Shown: positions 9,491-18,519, counted from the stretch's first letter. The stretch: 39,421 bases of DNA from an uncultured Clostridia bacterium (GCA_947304495.1 CAMZBG010000008.1:1-39421), one strand, 5' to 3'. Program-made: numbers and translations. Notes: generated by a model not told the origin, from the letters alone.

Positions 9491-11938
9491 ATGATTAGAA
9501 TTGATAAACTAAATAAATACTATAATCGACATAAAAGGAATCAAATTCATGTCATTAACGATACTAGTTTAACACTTCCTGATAAAGGTTTAATTGCTTT
9601 AATTGGACCAAGTGGTTGTGGTAAAACAACCCTTTTAAATGTTATTGGTGGACTAGATAAAGCTAATAATGGTAATGTATATTTAGATGATAAGAAAATA
9701 ACAACTATAAATACTTATAAGAAAGATAAATTAAGAAATTTACATATTGGTTATATCTTCCAAGATTATAAACTATTAGATAATATGAGTGTTTACGATA
9801 ATGTTGCTATCTCTCTTCGAATGATTGGTATCAAAGATAAAAAAGAAGTAAAGAAGAGAGTAGAATATATCTTAGAAAGATTAGATATGTATCGTTATCG
9901 ATATCGTCCATGTGGCATGTTATCTGGTGGTGAAAGACAGAGAGTAGGTATTGCTAGAGCTCTTGTTAAAAACCCTGATATTATTTTAGCTGATGAACCA
10001 ACTGGTAATCTAGATTCTAAAAATACCATTGAAATAATGAATATCATTAAATCAATATCTAAAGATAAATTAGTTATCTTAGTAACACATGAAGTAGATT
10101 TAGCTAAATTCTATGCCACTAGAATTATTGAAATATTAGATGGTAAAGTTGAAAAAGATTATGATAATAAAAATATTAATAATCTAGATTATCGTATCGA
10201 TAATAAATTTTATCTAAAAGATTTTAAATATCATAACAAGAATCATGATAATAATATTAACATTGAAATGTATAGTGATGATAATGATAAATTAGATTTA
10301 GTTATTATCTTTAAAAATGGTAATTTATATATTAAAAATAATTTAGATGATAAGATAGAAGTTATCGATAATAGTTCTAATATTGAACTTATTAATGATA
10401 AATATAAACAATTAGATAAAAGTATCTATGAAAAATATTCATTTGATTTTGATAAGATTATCAACAATAATCTAAAATTAAAATATACATCTATCTTTAA
10501 TATCTTTACTATTTTCTCAAATGGCTTTAAAAAAGTATTTGCTTATTCATTTGTTAAAAAAATATTACTAGCTGGCTTCTTCTTATCGTCATTGTTTGTC
10601 ACATATTCAGTTAGTAATTTAATTGGTTTATCGACAGTAAGAGATAAAGATTTTATTAATACTAATAAAAACTATTTACTTATGCAAGGAAGTAAGATTT
10701 CTATTAACGACTATGAGACATATGAGAAATTAGATGATATTGAATATATAATTCCCGGTACTAGCAAAGTTACTTTAAATGTTAATACTGATTTATATTA
10801 TCAAACCCAAGGCTCTAATGTTACTATAAGTGGTAGTTTAGCAAGCGTTGATATGTTAGATGATAGCCTTCTTATATATGGTACTATGCCTAAAGAAAAA
10901 AATGAAATAGTTATCGATAAGATGGTCTATGATAAATCTGAAAGCTTAAAAATGTTAGGTATGTATAATGTAGAAAAAATGTTAGGTACTAAAGTATATT
11001 TAGGTGATAGATTACTTGAATATACCATAACTGGTATTGTCGATATGGAAAGTCCATCTATTTATACCTATAATAGTGAATTTATAAATATTATTGATAA
11101 TAGCAGCAGTAATAATATTGGATTATATGACAATATAAAATATGGTAATAGTACCGATAATGGTGAAGGAAAAGTATATGATTATGAATTATATAAAAAT
11201 AAGTTAAAGATTACTAAAGGAAGAGCTCCAACTAATGACTATGAAGTAATTGTTAATAACAGTTTAGAATATACTTTTGCTATAAATAAAAATATTAAAG
11301 ATATAAAAATCAATAATCATGAGTTAAAAGTAGTGGGTTACTATACATCTGAAGATAATATAAATAGTTACTTTGTAAATACCAATACTAATAAATATGA
11401 ACTAATTCTAAGTAATAAAAATCTAATTATCTATGCTAAAGATAAATCAAAAACAATCAGTAAATTCAAAGAATTAGATCGAAAAGTAATCGATGTCTAT
11501 AATTATGACAGAAAAAATTATATTAAAGAACACAAAGAAAGCGTTAACTCTAGTATGATTGTTGCTGGCATTATGTTAGGTATATCATTAATTGAAATAA
11601 TTCTTATGACAAGAAGTTCATTCTTATCTAGAATAAAAGAAGTAGGTATATATAGAGCTATAGGTGTCAAAAAGACAGATATCTATAAAATGTTTATGGG
11701 TGAAGCCTTTGCTATTACCACTTTAGCTCAATTACCTGGAGTATTATTTATGTCATATTGCATAAATGTTATCTCAAGTATTAATTATGTAGCTAGAAAT
11801 TATGTAATGAATATTAGCGTTATAATAATATGTATTGGCTTATTGTATGCCTTTAATATTGTAATTTCTTTAATTCCAGTATTCAATACCATAAGAAAAA
11901 CTCCAGCTCAGATTTTATCGAGACATGATTTAGACTAA
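9491..11938 (+). CDS. MacB-type ABC transporter, ATPase-permease fusion (second)
   Basis: 815 residues with the same layout as its upstream neighbour. The ATPase has Walker A GPSGCGKTT from G39, signature LSGGERQR and Walker B D168-E169. An Asn/Asp/Lys-rich segment of about 100 residues (225-330) comes before the first membrane helix near 355. A large extracytoplasmic domain follows, and the C-terminus carries three helices with the FtsX-like stretch SRIKEVGIYRAIGVKK, typical of MacB/BceB permeases. GAGGAAG lies upstream of the ATG at 9491, just 2 bp after the previous stop. No two-component system or peptide gene is beside it, so regulation and substrate are unknown. The low-complexity linker is unusual and is the least conserved-looking part. 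Confidence 0.88.
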   Translation: MIRIDKLNKYYNRHKRNQIHVINDTSLTLPDKGLIALIGPSGCGKTTLLNVIGGLDKANNGNVYLDDKKITTINTYKKDKLRNLHIGYIFQDYKLLDNMSVYDNVAISLRMIGIKDKKEVKKRVEYILERLDMYRYRYRPCGMLSGGERQRVGIARALVKNPDIILADEPTGNLDSKNTIEIMNIIKSISKDKLVILVTHEVDLAKFYATRIIEILDGKVEKDYDNKNINNLDYRIDNKFYLKDFKYHNKNHDNNINIEMYSDDNDKLDLVIIFKNGNLYIKNNLDDKIEVIDNSSNIELINDKYKQLDKSIYEKYSFDFDKIINNNLKLKYTSIFNIFTIFSNGFKKVFAYSFVKKILLAGFFLSSLFVTYSVSNLIGLSTVRDKDFINTNKNYLLMQGSKISINDYETYEKLDDIEYIIPGTSKVTLNVNTDLYYQTQGSNVTISGSLASVDMLDDSLLIYGTMPKEKNEIVIDKMVYDKSESLKMLGMYNVEKMLGTKVYLGDRLLEYTITGIVDMESPSIYTYNSEFINIIDNSSSNNIGLYDNIKYGNSTDNGEGKVYDYELYKNKLKITKGRAPTNDYEVIVNNSLEYTFAINKNIKDIKINNHELKVVGYYTSEDNINSYFVNTNTNKYELILSNKNLIIYAKDKSKTISKFKELDRKVIDVYNYDRKNYIKEHKESVNSSMIVAGIMLGISLIEIILMTRSSFLSRIKEVGIYRAIGVKKTDIYKMFMGEAFAITTLAQLPGVLFMSYCINVISSINYVARNYVMNISVIIICIGLLYAFNIVISLIPVFNTIRKTPAQILSRHDLD

Positions 11939-11948
11939 GTAATTAAAT

Positions 11949-11973
11949 AAAGCGAGTTTTCTCGCTTTTTTCT
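11949..11973 (+). terminator. Intrinsic terminator after the MacB-type pair
   Basis: AAAGCGAG (11949-11956) and CTCGCTTT (11961-11968) form a stem around a TTTT loop, followed by a T-run. Confidence 0.9.
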
Positions 11974-11981
11974 TTGATTAA

Positions 11982-11990
11982 TGATATAAT
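11982..11990 (+). promoter_or_regulatory. Extended -10 promoter of lepA
   Basis: TGATATAAT at 11982-11990, right behind the preceding terminator; no convincing -35. GAGGA at 11998-12002 gives an untranslated leader of only about a dozen bases. Confidence 0.5.
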
Positions 11991-12010
11991 CATTTCTGAG
12001 GACTGATATT

Positions 12011-13813
12011 ATGAACATGAATAAAATTAGAAATTTCTGTATTATTGCTCATATTGATCATGGTAAAAGTACATTAGCTGATAGAATCCTTGAATATACT
12101 GGTGCTATTGATAAAAGAGAAATGAAAGATCAAATATTAGATAATATGGATCTTGAAAGAGAAAGAGGTATAACCATAAAATTAAATGCCGTAAGACTTA
12201 ACTATAATGGTTATATCCTAAATTTAATTGATACTCCAGGCCATGTCGATTTTACCTATGAAGTATCTAGAAGTATGGCTGCTTGTGAAGGTGCCATCTT
12301 AGTTGTCGATGCTGCCCAAGGTATCGAAGCTCAAACATTATCTAATATCTATTTAGCTATGGAAAATGATCTAGAAATAATACCAGTCATTAATAAAATA
12401 GATTTACCCAATGCTGATATAGATGCAAGAATCAACGAATTAAATAAAATGTTCGGTTTTAAAAAAGAAGAAATATTATTAACTTCTGCTAAAACCGGTG
12501 AAGGTATTCCAAAATTAGTAGATGCAATTATTGAAAGAATTCCTTCACCAAAAAAAATATATGATGATAATATATTAAGATGTTTAATTTTTGATAGCTA
12601 TTTTGATGCCTATCTTGGAGTAGTATCCCTAGTAAGAGTTGTTAGTGGAAAAGTATCTGTTGGAGATAATATTAAGATGTTTACTACCAAAGATAGTTAT
12701 CAGGTAACAGAATTAGGATATCATACTCCTAAAAAAGAAAATATTAACGAATTATCAATTGGTGAAGTAGGTTTTCTATGTGCCAGTATCAAATCGATTG
12801 ATAGTGTTCGAGTAGGGGATACCATTACCTTAAATAATAATCCATGTAACGAAGGATTACCTGGATATAAATCATTAAAACCAATGGTCTTCTGTGGCCT
12901 ATATCCAATTGATAGCAAAAAATATCCAAACTTAAGAGAAGCTTTAGAAAAATTAAAATTAAATGATGCTAGCTTATCTTTTGAACCAGAAACATCTCAA
13001 ACCTTAGGCTTTGGATTTAGAACTGGATTTTTAGGATTGTTACATTTAGATATTATTACCGAAAGAATTGAAAGAGAATTTGGCATCGATATCATTGCTA
13101 CTGCTCCATCAGTTATCTATGAAATAACTTTGACAGATGGCAGTATTATTTATGTTGATAATCCAAGTGAATTTCCTCCAAAAGTAAAAATATCTACCAT
13201 CAAAGAACCATATATTAGAACTAACATCTATGTACCTAATGAATATATTGGTTCAATTATGGAACTGTGTCAAGACAAAAGAGGAACCTATTTAAGTACT
13301 GAATATATAGATACTACCAGAGTTAATATTCATTATGATTTACCACTATCTGAAATTGTATATGACTTCTTTGATCGCTTAAAAAGTTATACCAAAGGAT
13401 ATGCTTCCTTTGATTATGAATTAATTGGTTATAAAGAATCAGATTTAATAAAGATGGATATCATGTTAAATGGTGAAGTAGTCGATGCCTTATCAGTAAT
13501 TGTCCATAAAGATTTTGCTTATAAAAGAGGTAGAGTAATTGTCGATAACTTAAAAGAAATTATTCCTAGACAATTATTTGAAGTACCTGTTCAAGCTGTT
13601 ATTGGTAGTAAAGTAATTGCTAGAAGTGACATTAAAGCTATGCGTAAAGATGTTTTAGCTAAATGTTATGGTGGCGATATAACTAGAAAAAGAAAACTAT
13701 TAGAAAAACAAAAAGAAGGTAAAAAACGAATGAAAACAATAGGTAGAGTCGATATTCCTAAAGAAGCCTTCTTATCCGTATTAAAAGCAACAGAAATAAA
13801 GAAAGATAATTAA
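12011..13813 (+). CDS. lepA: Elongation factor 4 (LepA), back-translocating GTPase
   Basis: EF-4/LepA is a ribosome-associated translational GTPase, about 600 residues in most bacteria, as here. The G domain has G1 AHIDHGKST (13-21), switch region RERGITIK (50-57), G3 DTPGH (74-78), G4 NKID (128-131) and G5 SAKTG (159-163). The C-terminal EF-G-like domains and the LepA-specific C-terminal domain follow; the lysine-rich tail fits ribosome binding. GAGGA lies 8 bases before the first ATG. A second in-frame ATG at 12017 is too far from that site. It has its own terminator and is not in an operon with hemN or rpsT, frequent neighbours elsewhere. Confidence 0.97.
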   Translation: MNMNKIRNFCIIAHIDHGKSTLADRILEYTGAIDKREMKDQILDNMDLERERGITIKLNAVRLNYNGYILNLIDTPGHVDFTYEVSRSMAACEGAILVVDAAQGIEAQTLSNIYLAMENDLEIIPVINKIDLPNADIDARINELNKMFGFKKEEILLTSAKTGEGIPKLVDAIIERIPSPKKIYDDNILRCLIFDSYFDAYLGVVSLVRVVSGKVSVGDNIKMFTTKDSYQVTELGYHTPKKENINELSIGEVGFLCASIKSIDSVRVGDTITLNNNPCNEGLPGYKSLKPMVFCGLYPIDSKKYPNLREALEKLKLNDASLSFEPETSQTLGFGFRTGFLGLLHLDIITERIEREFGIDIIATAPSVIYEITLTDGSIIYVDNPSEFPPKVKISTIKEPYIRTNIYVPNEYIGSIMELCQDKRGTYLSTEYIDTTRVNIHYDLPLSEIVYDFFDRLKSYTKGYASFDYELIGYKESDLIKMDIMLNGEVVDALSVIVHKDFAYKRGRVIVDNLKEIIPRQLFEVPVQAVIGSKVIARSDIKAMRKDVLAKCYGGDITRKRKLLEKQKEGKKRMKTIGRVDIPKEAFLSVLKATEIKKDN

Positions 13814-13834
13814 AAGCATTATGTTGCTTTTTTA
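13812..13834 (+). terminator. Intrinsic terminator of lepA
   Basis: AAAAGCA (13812-13818) and TGCTTTT (13825-13831) pair across a 6-nt loop, with a T-run continuing from the 3' arm. Confidence 0.75.
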
Positions 13835-13870
13835 TTTATAAAAAATCTATGCAAAAAATCTATTTTATTG

Positions 13871-13876
13871 TATAAT
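13871..13876 (+). promoter_or_regulatory. Putative -10 of miaB
   Basis: TATAAT located 32 bases before the chosen start of miaB; no clear -35. Confidence 0.4.
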
Positions 13877-13902
13877 TATAAAGCAAAGAGGAAGTGAAAT
13901 AT

Positions 13903-15318
13903 ATGAATCTACCTAATATGCTTGAAGCTAAAAAAAGAACTAATAATATACCTAAAATCTTATATGATGATTATAATATAAGTAATATAGAAAATATTGG
14001 TAAAAATAAAAAATATTTAATACTAACATACGGTTGTCAGATGAATGTTCATGATAGCGAATATATCTCTGGTATTATGGAAGATATGGGATATCAAAAA
14101 ACAGAAACTTTAGAATCAGCTAATGTTATTATTGTTAATACCTGTGCTATTAGAGAAAATGCCCATAATAAAGCCGAAGGTATGTTGGGCAGAATTAAAC
14201 ATTTAAAAGAAGAAAACAATGAAATAATTGTTATTTTCTGCGGCTGTATGGCTCAAGAAGAAGGTCTTGTTAATAAGATTAATAAATATAAATGGATTGA
14301 TATTATTTGTGGAACGCATAACTATCATAAAATACCTGAATATTTATTAGCATTAACCAATCAAGATAGAGTATGTGAAGTATATAGTAAAGAAGGCGAT
14401 ATTATTGAAAATATCCCTCTTAAAAGAGATTCTAAATATACTGCTTGGGTCAATATTCAATATGGTTGTGATAAATTCTGTACTTATTGTATTGTTCCTT
14501 ATACTAGAGGAAAACAGCGAAGTAGAAAAAAAGAAGATATTATAGACGAAGTAAGAGAACTATATAACAACGGATACCAAGAAGTAACTCTTTTAGGACA
14601 AAATGTCAATGCTTATGGTAAAGACTTTGATACTAAATATGATTTTGCTGATTTATTAGGTGAAGTTAGTCAAACTGGAATACCTAGAATTAGATTTGTT
14701 ACCAGTCATCCATGGGACTTTACTGATAAAATGATTGAAGTAATTAGTAAATGTGATAACATTATGCCATACATCCATCTACCAATTCAATCTGGATCAG
14801 ATCGTATTCTAAAACTAATGGGTCGTAAATATACAATAGATGAATATTTAGAAATTATAGCTAAACTTAGAAAGAGTATTCCCAATGTAAGTATTACTAC
14901 CGATATTATCGTAGGATTCCCTGGTGAAACCAATGAAGACTTTGAAAAAACTTTAGATATAGTCAATAAAGTAAAATATGATTTAGCATATACCTTTATC
15001 TTTAGTCCAAGAGAAGGAACTCCAGCCGCTAAAATGGAAGATAATACACCTGTAGAAGAAAAGAAAGCTAGACTTGCTAAATTAAATAAATTAGTAAATA
15101 AATATGCTTTAGAAGCCAATAAAAAAATGAAAGGCAAAATATGTAATGTGCTTATCTTAGGACCAAGTGATAAAGATAATAAATATATGGGTTATACCGA
15201 TAATATGAAACTTGTCAATATTGCTTGTGACAAAGAATATGTAGGTAAAATTATCCCTGTAAAAATTACCGGTGTTAAGACCTGGAGCTTAGATGGTGAA
15301 ATAACTGATGGAAACTAA
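13903..15318 (+). CDS. miaB: tRNA-2-methylthio-N6-dimethylallyladenosine synthase
   Basis: Radical-SAM methylthiotransferase that adds a methylthio group to i6A37 of tRNAs reading UNN codons. From the ATG at 13903 (471 aa), the N-terminal domain carries cluster cysteines C45 (TYGCQMN), C81 (NTCAIRE) and C115 (GCMAQ). The radical-SAM site is C189, C193 and C196 in GCDKFCTYC. A C-terminal TRAM-type RNA-binding domain follows. A GTG at 13894 would add three codons, but the site AGAGGAAG abuts it, whereas spacing to 13903 is normal. The 3' end overlaps the ricA-like gene by 11 bases, the same order as ymcB-ymcA in B. subtilis. Confidence 0.96.
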   Translation: MNLPNMLEAKKRTNNIPKILYDDYNISNIENIGKNKKYLILTYGCQMNVHDSEYISGIMEDMGYQKTETLESANVIIVNTCAIRENAHNKAEGMLGRIKHLKEENNEIIVIFCGCMAQEEGLVNKINKYKWIDIICGTHNYHKIPEYLLALTNQDRVCEVYSKEGDIIENIPLKRDSKYTAWVNIQYGCDKFCTYCIVPYTRGKQRSRKKEDIIDEVRELYNNGYQEVTLLGQNVNAYGKDFDTKYDFADLLGEVSQTGIPRIRFVTSHPWDFTDKMIEVISKCDNIMPYIHLPIQSGSDRILKLMGRKYTIDEYLEIIAKLRKSIPNVSITTDIIVGFPGETNEDFEKTLDIVNKVKYDLAYTFIFSPREGTPAAKMEDNTPVEEKKARLAKLNKLVNKYALEANKKMKGKICNVLILGPSDKDNKYMGYTDNMKLVNIACDKEYVGKIIPVKITGVKTWSLDGEITDGN

Positions 15319-15634
15319 TCTAGAAGCATTATTTAATGCTATTGAAACTTCAGAAGAATATAAAGAATATAAAAAAATGGCTGATATCTTAGCTAAAGAT
15401 AAAACTATCAAAAAACTAATTGATGAAATCAAAGAATTAGAAAAACAAGCTACATATCTAGAATATATTAAAGATGATCATTATAAAGAAGTAGATGAAG
15501 AAATAAAAAGAAAATCAGCTATCTTAAATAGTAAACCAATATATCAAGAATATCTAAATAAAATGGAAGAGTTTAATAATGAATTATCATCTTCATCTAA
15601 AATGATTGAAAAATATATCGAAGAAAAGGTTTAA
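15308..15634 (+). CDS. RicA/YlbF-family regulator (YmcA-like)
   Basis: A 108-residue, almost wholly helical, charged protein of the YlbF/YmcA (Com_YlbF) family. In B. subtilis, RicA, RicF and RicT form a complex that steers RNase Y processing and affects competence, biofilm and sporulation. Position directly after miaB, with overlapping reading frames, favours the YmcA/RicA branch. The protein has no cysteine at all, so it cannot supply ligands to the iron-sulfur clusters described for the B. subtilis complex. It is also shorter than B. subtilis RicA. No RicF or RicT gene is in the window. Confidence 0.8.
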   Translation: METNLEALFNAIETSEEYKEYKKMADILAKDKTIKKLIDEIKELEKQATYLEYIKDDHYKEVDEEIKRKSAILNSKPIYQEYLNKMEEFNNELSSSSKMIEKYIEEKV

Positions 15635-15658
15635 GATAAACATCTTAAATCTTTTTTT
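15630..15658 (+). terminator. Intrinsic terminator after miaB-ricA
   Basis: TTTAAGAT (15630-15637) and ATCTTAAA (15642-15649) pair around AAAC; a seven-T run follows. Confidence 0.8.
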
Positions 15659-15676
15659 AATATATGTACAGTGTTT

Positions 15677-15698
15677 TATATCATAATTATGATATAAT
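15677..15698 (+). promoter_or_regulatory. Extended -10 promoter overlapped by a 20-bp palindrome
   Basis: TGATATAAT (15690-15698) precedes the AlkD-like gene. A perfect 20-bp palindrome (15677-15696) centred on AATT overlaps the -10, where an operator could block polymerase. AT-richness makes chance more likely than usual. Confidence 0.45.
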
Positions 15699-15715
15699 TA
15701 AAAAGGAGTGGTATT

Positions 15716-16399
15716 ATGGATGTTATATTGAAAAAATTATTTGCCCTACAAGATAAAGAATATCAAGTATTTAGTGCCAAACTAATTCCTAACGTCAGTA
15801 TTGATAATTTTATTGGTGTCAGAATACCTGATATTAGAGCATTAGCTAAAGAAATAAAAGATGAACCATATATTGAAACATTCTTAAATAATCTTCCCCA
15901 TAAATATCAAGAAGAAAATTTATTACATGGAATCCTATTAAGTATCAAATACAAGGATATTGATATCGTCTTAGAAAAATTAGATATCTTTTTAGAATAT
16001 GCCAATAACTGGGCTGTAACTGATATCATTAGTCCTAAAATATTTAAAAAATATCCCGATAAAGTATATCCATATATTCTTAAATGGATAAATAGCAATC
16101 TTGAATATAAAATTAGATTTGCTGTTGTCAGTTTATTACAATTCTATTTAGACGATAACTATCAAAAAGAAATATTATCTTTAGTTAGTAAAATAAAATA
16201 TGATAGTTATTATGTAAATATGGCTATTGCTTGGTTCTATTCATATGCCTTAATCAAACAATATGATGATACCATTAAATATTTTGAAAATAAAAAATTA
16301 AATAAATGGATTCATAACAAATCAATTCAGAAAGCTATTGAAAGTTATCGCATTTCTGAAACAAAAAAAACATATTTAAAAACATTAAAAATAAAGTAG
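15716..16399 (+). CDS. AlkD-like DNA alkylation repair protein
   Basis: HEAT-repeat-like DNA glycosylase of the AlkD family (227 aa), which removes bulky or positively charged alkylated purines without base flipping. The B. cereus AlkD residues W109, D113, R148 and W187 have apparent counterparts at W99 and D103 (NWAVTD, same spacing), R134 (YKIRFAVV) and W173 (AIAWFYSYAL). The C-terminal WIHNKSIQKAIES segment also fits the family. The ATG has AAAAGGAGTGG upstream. The next gene begins 8 bp later with its ribosome site starting at this stop codon, so they form a two-gene operon. Confidence 0.85.
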   Translation: MDVILKKLFALQDKEYQVFSAKLIPNVSIDNFIGVRIPDIRALAKEIKDEPYIETFLNNLPHKYQEENLLHGILLSIKYKDIDIVLEKLDIFLEYANNWAVTDIISPKIFKKYPDKVYPYILKWINSNLEYKIRFAVVSLLQFYLDDNYQKEILSLVSKIKYDSYYVNMAIAWFYSYALIKQYDDTIKYFENKKLNKWIHNKSIQKAIESYRISETKKTYLKTLKIK

Positions 16400-16407
16400 G
16401 TGATATT

Positions 16408-17163
16408 ATGCCAGGATTTATTAGTCATACCGTTATGGCTAAAGATATTTATCCTAAATTAAATAATAATTGTCTTATAGATTATCTAATAACCTATTCT
16501 TTAGGAGGAGATTTATCTAAATATGCTAAATGTCGGGCTGATAGCCATCATAAAGATATGGATTTATTTATCTATAATATAGCCGATTATCTTAAAGATA
16601 ATAATTTAGTTAATGATAAAGAATGCTTAAGTTTATTATATGGTCATATCTGCCATTATATAATGGATAATAAAATTCATCCATTAGTTAGAATTATTAC
16701 TAAAAAAGTCAAAAAAAATAAACATAATCATACTTGGATAGAACAATACTATAATGAATATTTAGCTAAAAATATCTTTAATATGTCCTTAAAAGAATAT
16801 ACTAAATCAGGAATTCTTAAATCCAAAATAAATCGTAAATCTTCTAAATTGATCGATTATGTATATGAAAAAACATACCATACCAAACATGTCAGTAGAT
16901 ATTACAAATTTAATCTATTCCTTTATAAAATGGAAAGAATGATTATGAGTATTAATGCTAAATTCTGGTATAAAATTAATGGCCTTGATAAATTTATAAA
17001 TATGAATCAAGAAATCGATTTAGTAAACGATAATAATAAAATAAAATATCTCGATAGTATAGGTAATGAAATCGATAAATCATTATTATCTTTATATAAT
17101 GATTGTCTAAAAGATGCCATTACTTACATTAAGAAGATTAATAAATATCTAAAAATAAATTAA
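16408..17163 (+). CDS. Zinc-dependent phospholipase C-like protein
   Basis: A 251-residue protein resembling the zinc-dependent phospholipase C/S1-P1 nuclease-like fold. Potential metal ligands are in the expected order: H7, D35 in LGGD, H47-H48, H80 and H83 in YGHICHYIMD, D87, H91 and H106/H108 before E112. There is no signal peptide, unlike secreted phospholipases, so an intracellular hydrolase role is more likely. It follows the AlkD-like gene at 8 bp with AGGTGA as ribosome site. Fold assignment is reasonably firm from the HxxHxxxD pattern; the substrate is unknown. Confidence 0.72.
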   Translation: MPGFISHTVMAKDIYPKLNNNCLIDYLITYSLGGDLSKYAKCRADSHHKDMDLFIYNIADYLKDNNLVNDKECLSLLYGHICHYIMDNKIHPLVRIITKKVKKNKHNHTWIEQYYNEYLAKNIFNMSLKEYTKSGILKSKINRKSSKLIDYVYEKTYHTKHVSRYYKFNLFLYKMERMIMSINAKFWYKINGLDKFINMNQEIDLVNDNNKIKYLDSIGNEIDKSLLSLYNDCLKDAITYIKKINKYLKIN

Positions 17164-17169
17164 ATATTA

Positions 17170-17198
17170 TTGTGTAACTTTAAAATGTTTGCTATAAT
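17170..17198 (+). promoter_or_regulatory. Promoter of arcC
   Basis: TTGTGT, 17-bp spacer, TATAAT, with an extended -10 (TGCTATAAT). Confidence 0.78.
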
Positions 17199-17234
17199 TT
17201 AACTAGAATAATAAAAAAGAATAGAGGGAAGTAT

Positions 17235-18164
17235 ATGAGAATAGTTATCGCTCTAGGTGGTAATGCTTTAGGTAAAACTCCAGAAGAACAATTGGAATTA
17301 GTTAAAGATACCGCTAAACAAATATCTAAAATAATTAAAAAAGGCCATGAAGTAGTTATTGTTCATGGTAATGGCCCACAAGTAGGAATGATTAATTTAG
17401 CGTTTGATAGTGCTTATCAACATAAAACAGGAACACCTCTAATGCCTTTTGCTGAATGTGGAGCTATGAGTCAAGGATATATCGGTTATCACTTACAACA
17501 AGCTATTAGTGATGAATTAAAAAGAAAAAGAATTGGCAAAAAGTGTGTTACCATTATTACTCAAGTAGAAGTAGATCATAAAGATAAAGCTTTCAAAAAT
17601 CCTACCAAACCAGTAGGTATGTTCTATACTAAAGCTGAAGCCGATAAAATAGCTAAAGAAAAGAAATATACTTTTGTTGAAGATGCAGGTAGAGGCTATA
17701 GAAGAGTCGTTCCTTCACCTAAACCAATAAATATCGTTGAAGAAAAAATCGTTAAAAATTTAATTGAAAATGGCAATATCGTTATTACTTGTGGTGGTGG
17801 CGGTATCCCTGTCATTAGAAAGAATGACGGATATGCCGGCGTCGATGCCGTTATCGATAAAGATTTTGCTGCTTGTAAATTAGCCAGCCAAATAAATGCT
17901 GATGTTCTATTAATTTTAACAGCTGTTAGTAAAGTATGTATAAAATATAATACTCCATTACAAGAAGAAATAGATAATATGACCAGTGAAGAAGCTATGA
18001 AATATGTTAGGAAAGGGGAATTTGCTAAAGGTAGCATGTTACCTAAAATCTTAGCTTGTGTCGATTTTGTAACTAATAGACCAAAAGGAGTAGCTATCAT
18101 TGCTGATTTATCTGAAGGATTAGCTGCTTTAAGTGGTCATACTGGTACTAGAATCACTAAATAA
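17235..18164 (+). CDS. arcC: Carbamate kinase
   Basis: Amino-acid-kinase-fold enzyme that makes ATP from carbamoyl phosphate. The 309 aa length is typical. Motifs include ALGGNALG at the N-terminus, VHGNGPQVG, AECGAMSQGYIGY, DAVIDKDFAA and a C-terminal GHTGTRI. It usually finishes the arginine deiminase pathway, or serves agmatine, allantoin or purine degradation, but no arcA, arcB or permease is beside it. It has its own promoter and ribosome site AGAGGGAAG. No hairpin terminator is evident downstream before the next promoter. Product is firm; the pathway it serves here cannot be told from the window. Confidence 0.95.
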   Translation: MRIVIALGGNALGKTPEEQLELVKDTAKQISKIIKKGHEVVIVHGNGPQVGMINLAFDSAYQHKTGTPLMPFAECGAMSQGYIGYHLQQAISDELKRKRIGKKCVTIITQVEVDHKDKAFKNPTKPVGMFYTKAEADKIAKEKKYTFVEDAGRGYRRVVPSPKPINIVEEKIVKNLIENGNIVITCGGGGIPVIRKNDGYAGVDAVIDKDFAACKLASQINADVLLILTAVSKVCIKYNTPLQEEIDNMTSEEAMKYVRKGEFAKGSMLPKILACVDFVTNRPKGVAIIADLSEGLAALSGHTGTRITK

Positions 18165-18165
18165 T

Positions 18166-18194
18166 TTGACAAAAACAAACAAATGTGCTAATAT
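18166..18194 (+). promoter_or_regulatory. Strong promoter of the 85-residue protein
   Basis: TTGACA, 17-bp spacer, TAATAT with extended TGC. It begins 2 bp after the arcC stop. Confidence 0.85.
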
Positions 18195-18220
18195 ATTCAC
18201 CTTGAAAGAGGGGATTATAT

Positions 18221-18478
18221 ATGCAAAAAGAACTTAGAAATAGTGATGGTACTGTCGATATGCTTGTAATTACTAGTGATGATAATTATCAAGTTAAATT
18301 AGATAAAAATTACACATTAGTAGGTTACGCTGGTAACAAAATGTATGATAAATTTAAAAATTCAATTTTAGGAGCTGATATTGGCATTAAAAGTAATGGC
18401 TTTGTCAGTATGATATTATTATCTACATTATTAGCAATTAGCGTATTAGTAATTATGTATTTTAGTTTTAGAATATAA
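18221..18478 (+). CDS. Small single-pass membrane protein, unknown
   Basis: I do not recognise this 85-residue protein. Residues 1-60 are hydrophilic and about 61-83 form one hydrophobic helix ending in Phe-Arg-Ile. With no N-terminal signal it would be tail-anchored, with the hydrophilic part probably cytoplasmic. It is monocistronic, with a near-consensus promoter, a good AGAGGGG site and its own strong terminator, which argues for a real and well-expressed gene despite its size. Confidence 0.75.
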   Translation: MQKELRNSDGTVDMLVITSDDNYQVKLDKNYTLVGYAGNKMYDKFKNSILGADIGIKSNGFVSMILLSTLLAISVLVIMYFSFRI

Positions 18479-18510
18479 GAAGTCTCCAATTTGACAAGAC
18501 TTCTTTTTTC
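18477..18510 (+). terminator. Terminator whose loop contains the next -35 element
   Basis: AAGAAGTCT (18477-18485) and AGACTTCTT (18497-18505) form a 9-bp stem with an 11-nt loop, followed by T residues. The loop contains TTGACA, the -35 of the RNase J promoter. Confidence 0.9.
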
Positions 18511-18519
18511 TGTTATAAT
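18491..18519 (+). promoter_or_regulatory. Consensus promoter of the RNase J gene
   Basis: TTGACA (18491-18496), exact 17-bp spacer, TATAAT (18514-18519) preceded by TGT as extended -10. This is a perfect housekeeping-sigma promoter, lying across the preceding terminator. Confidence 0.92.
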
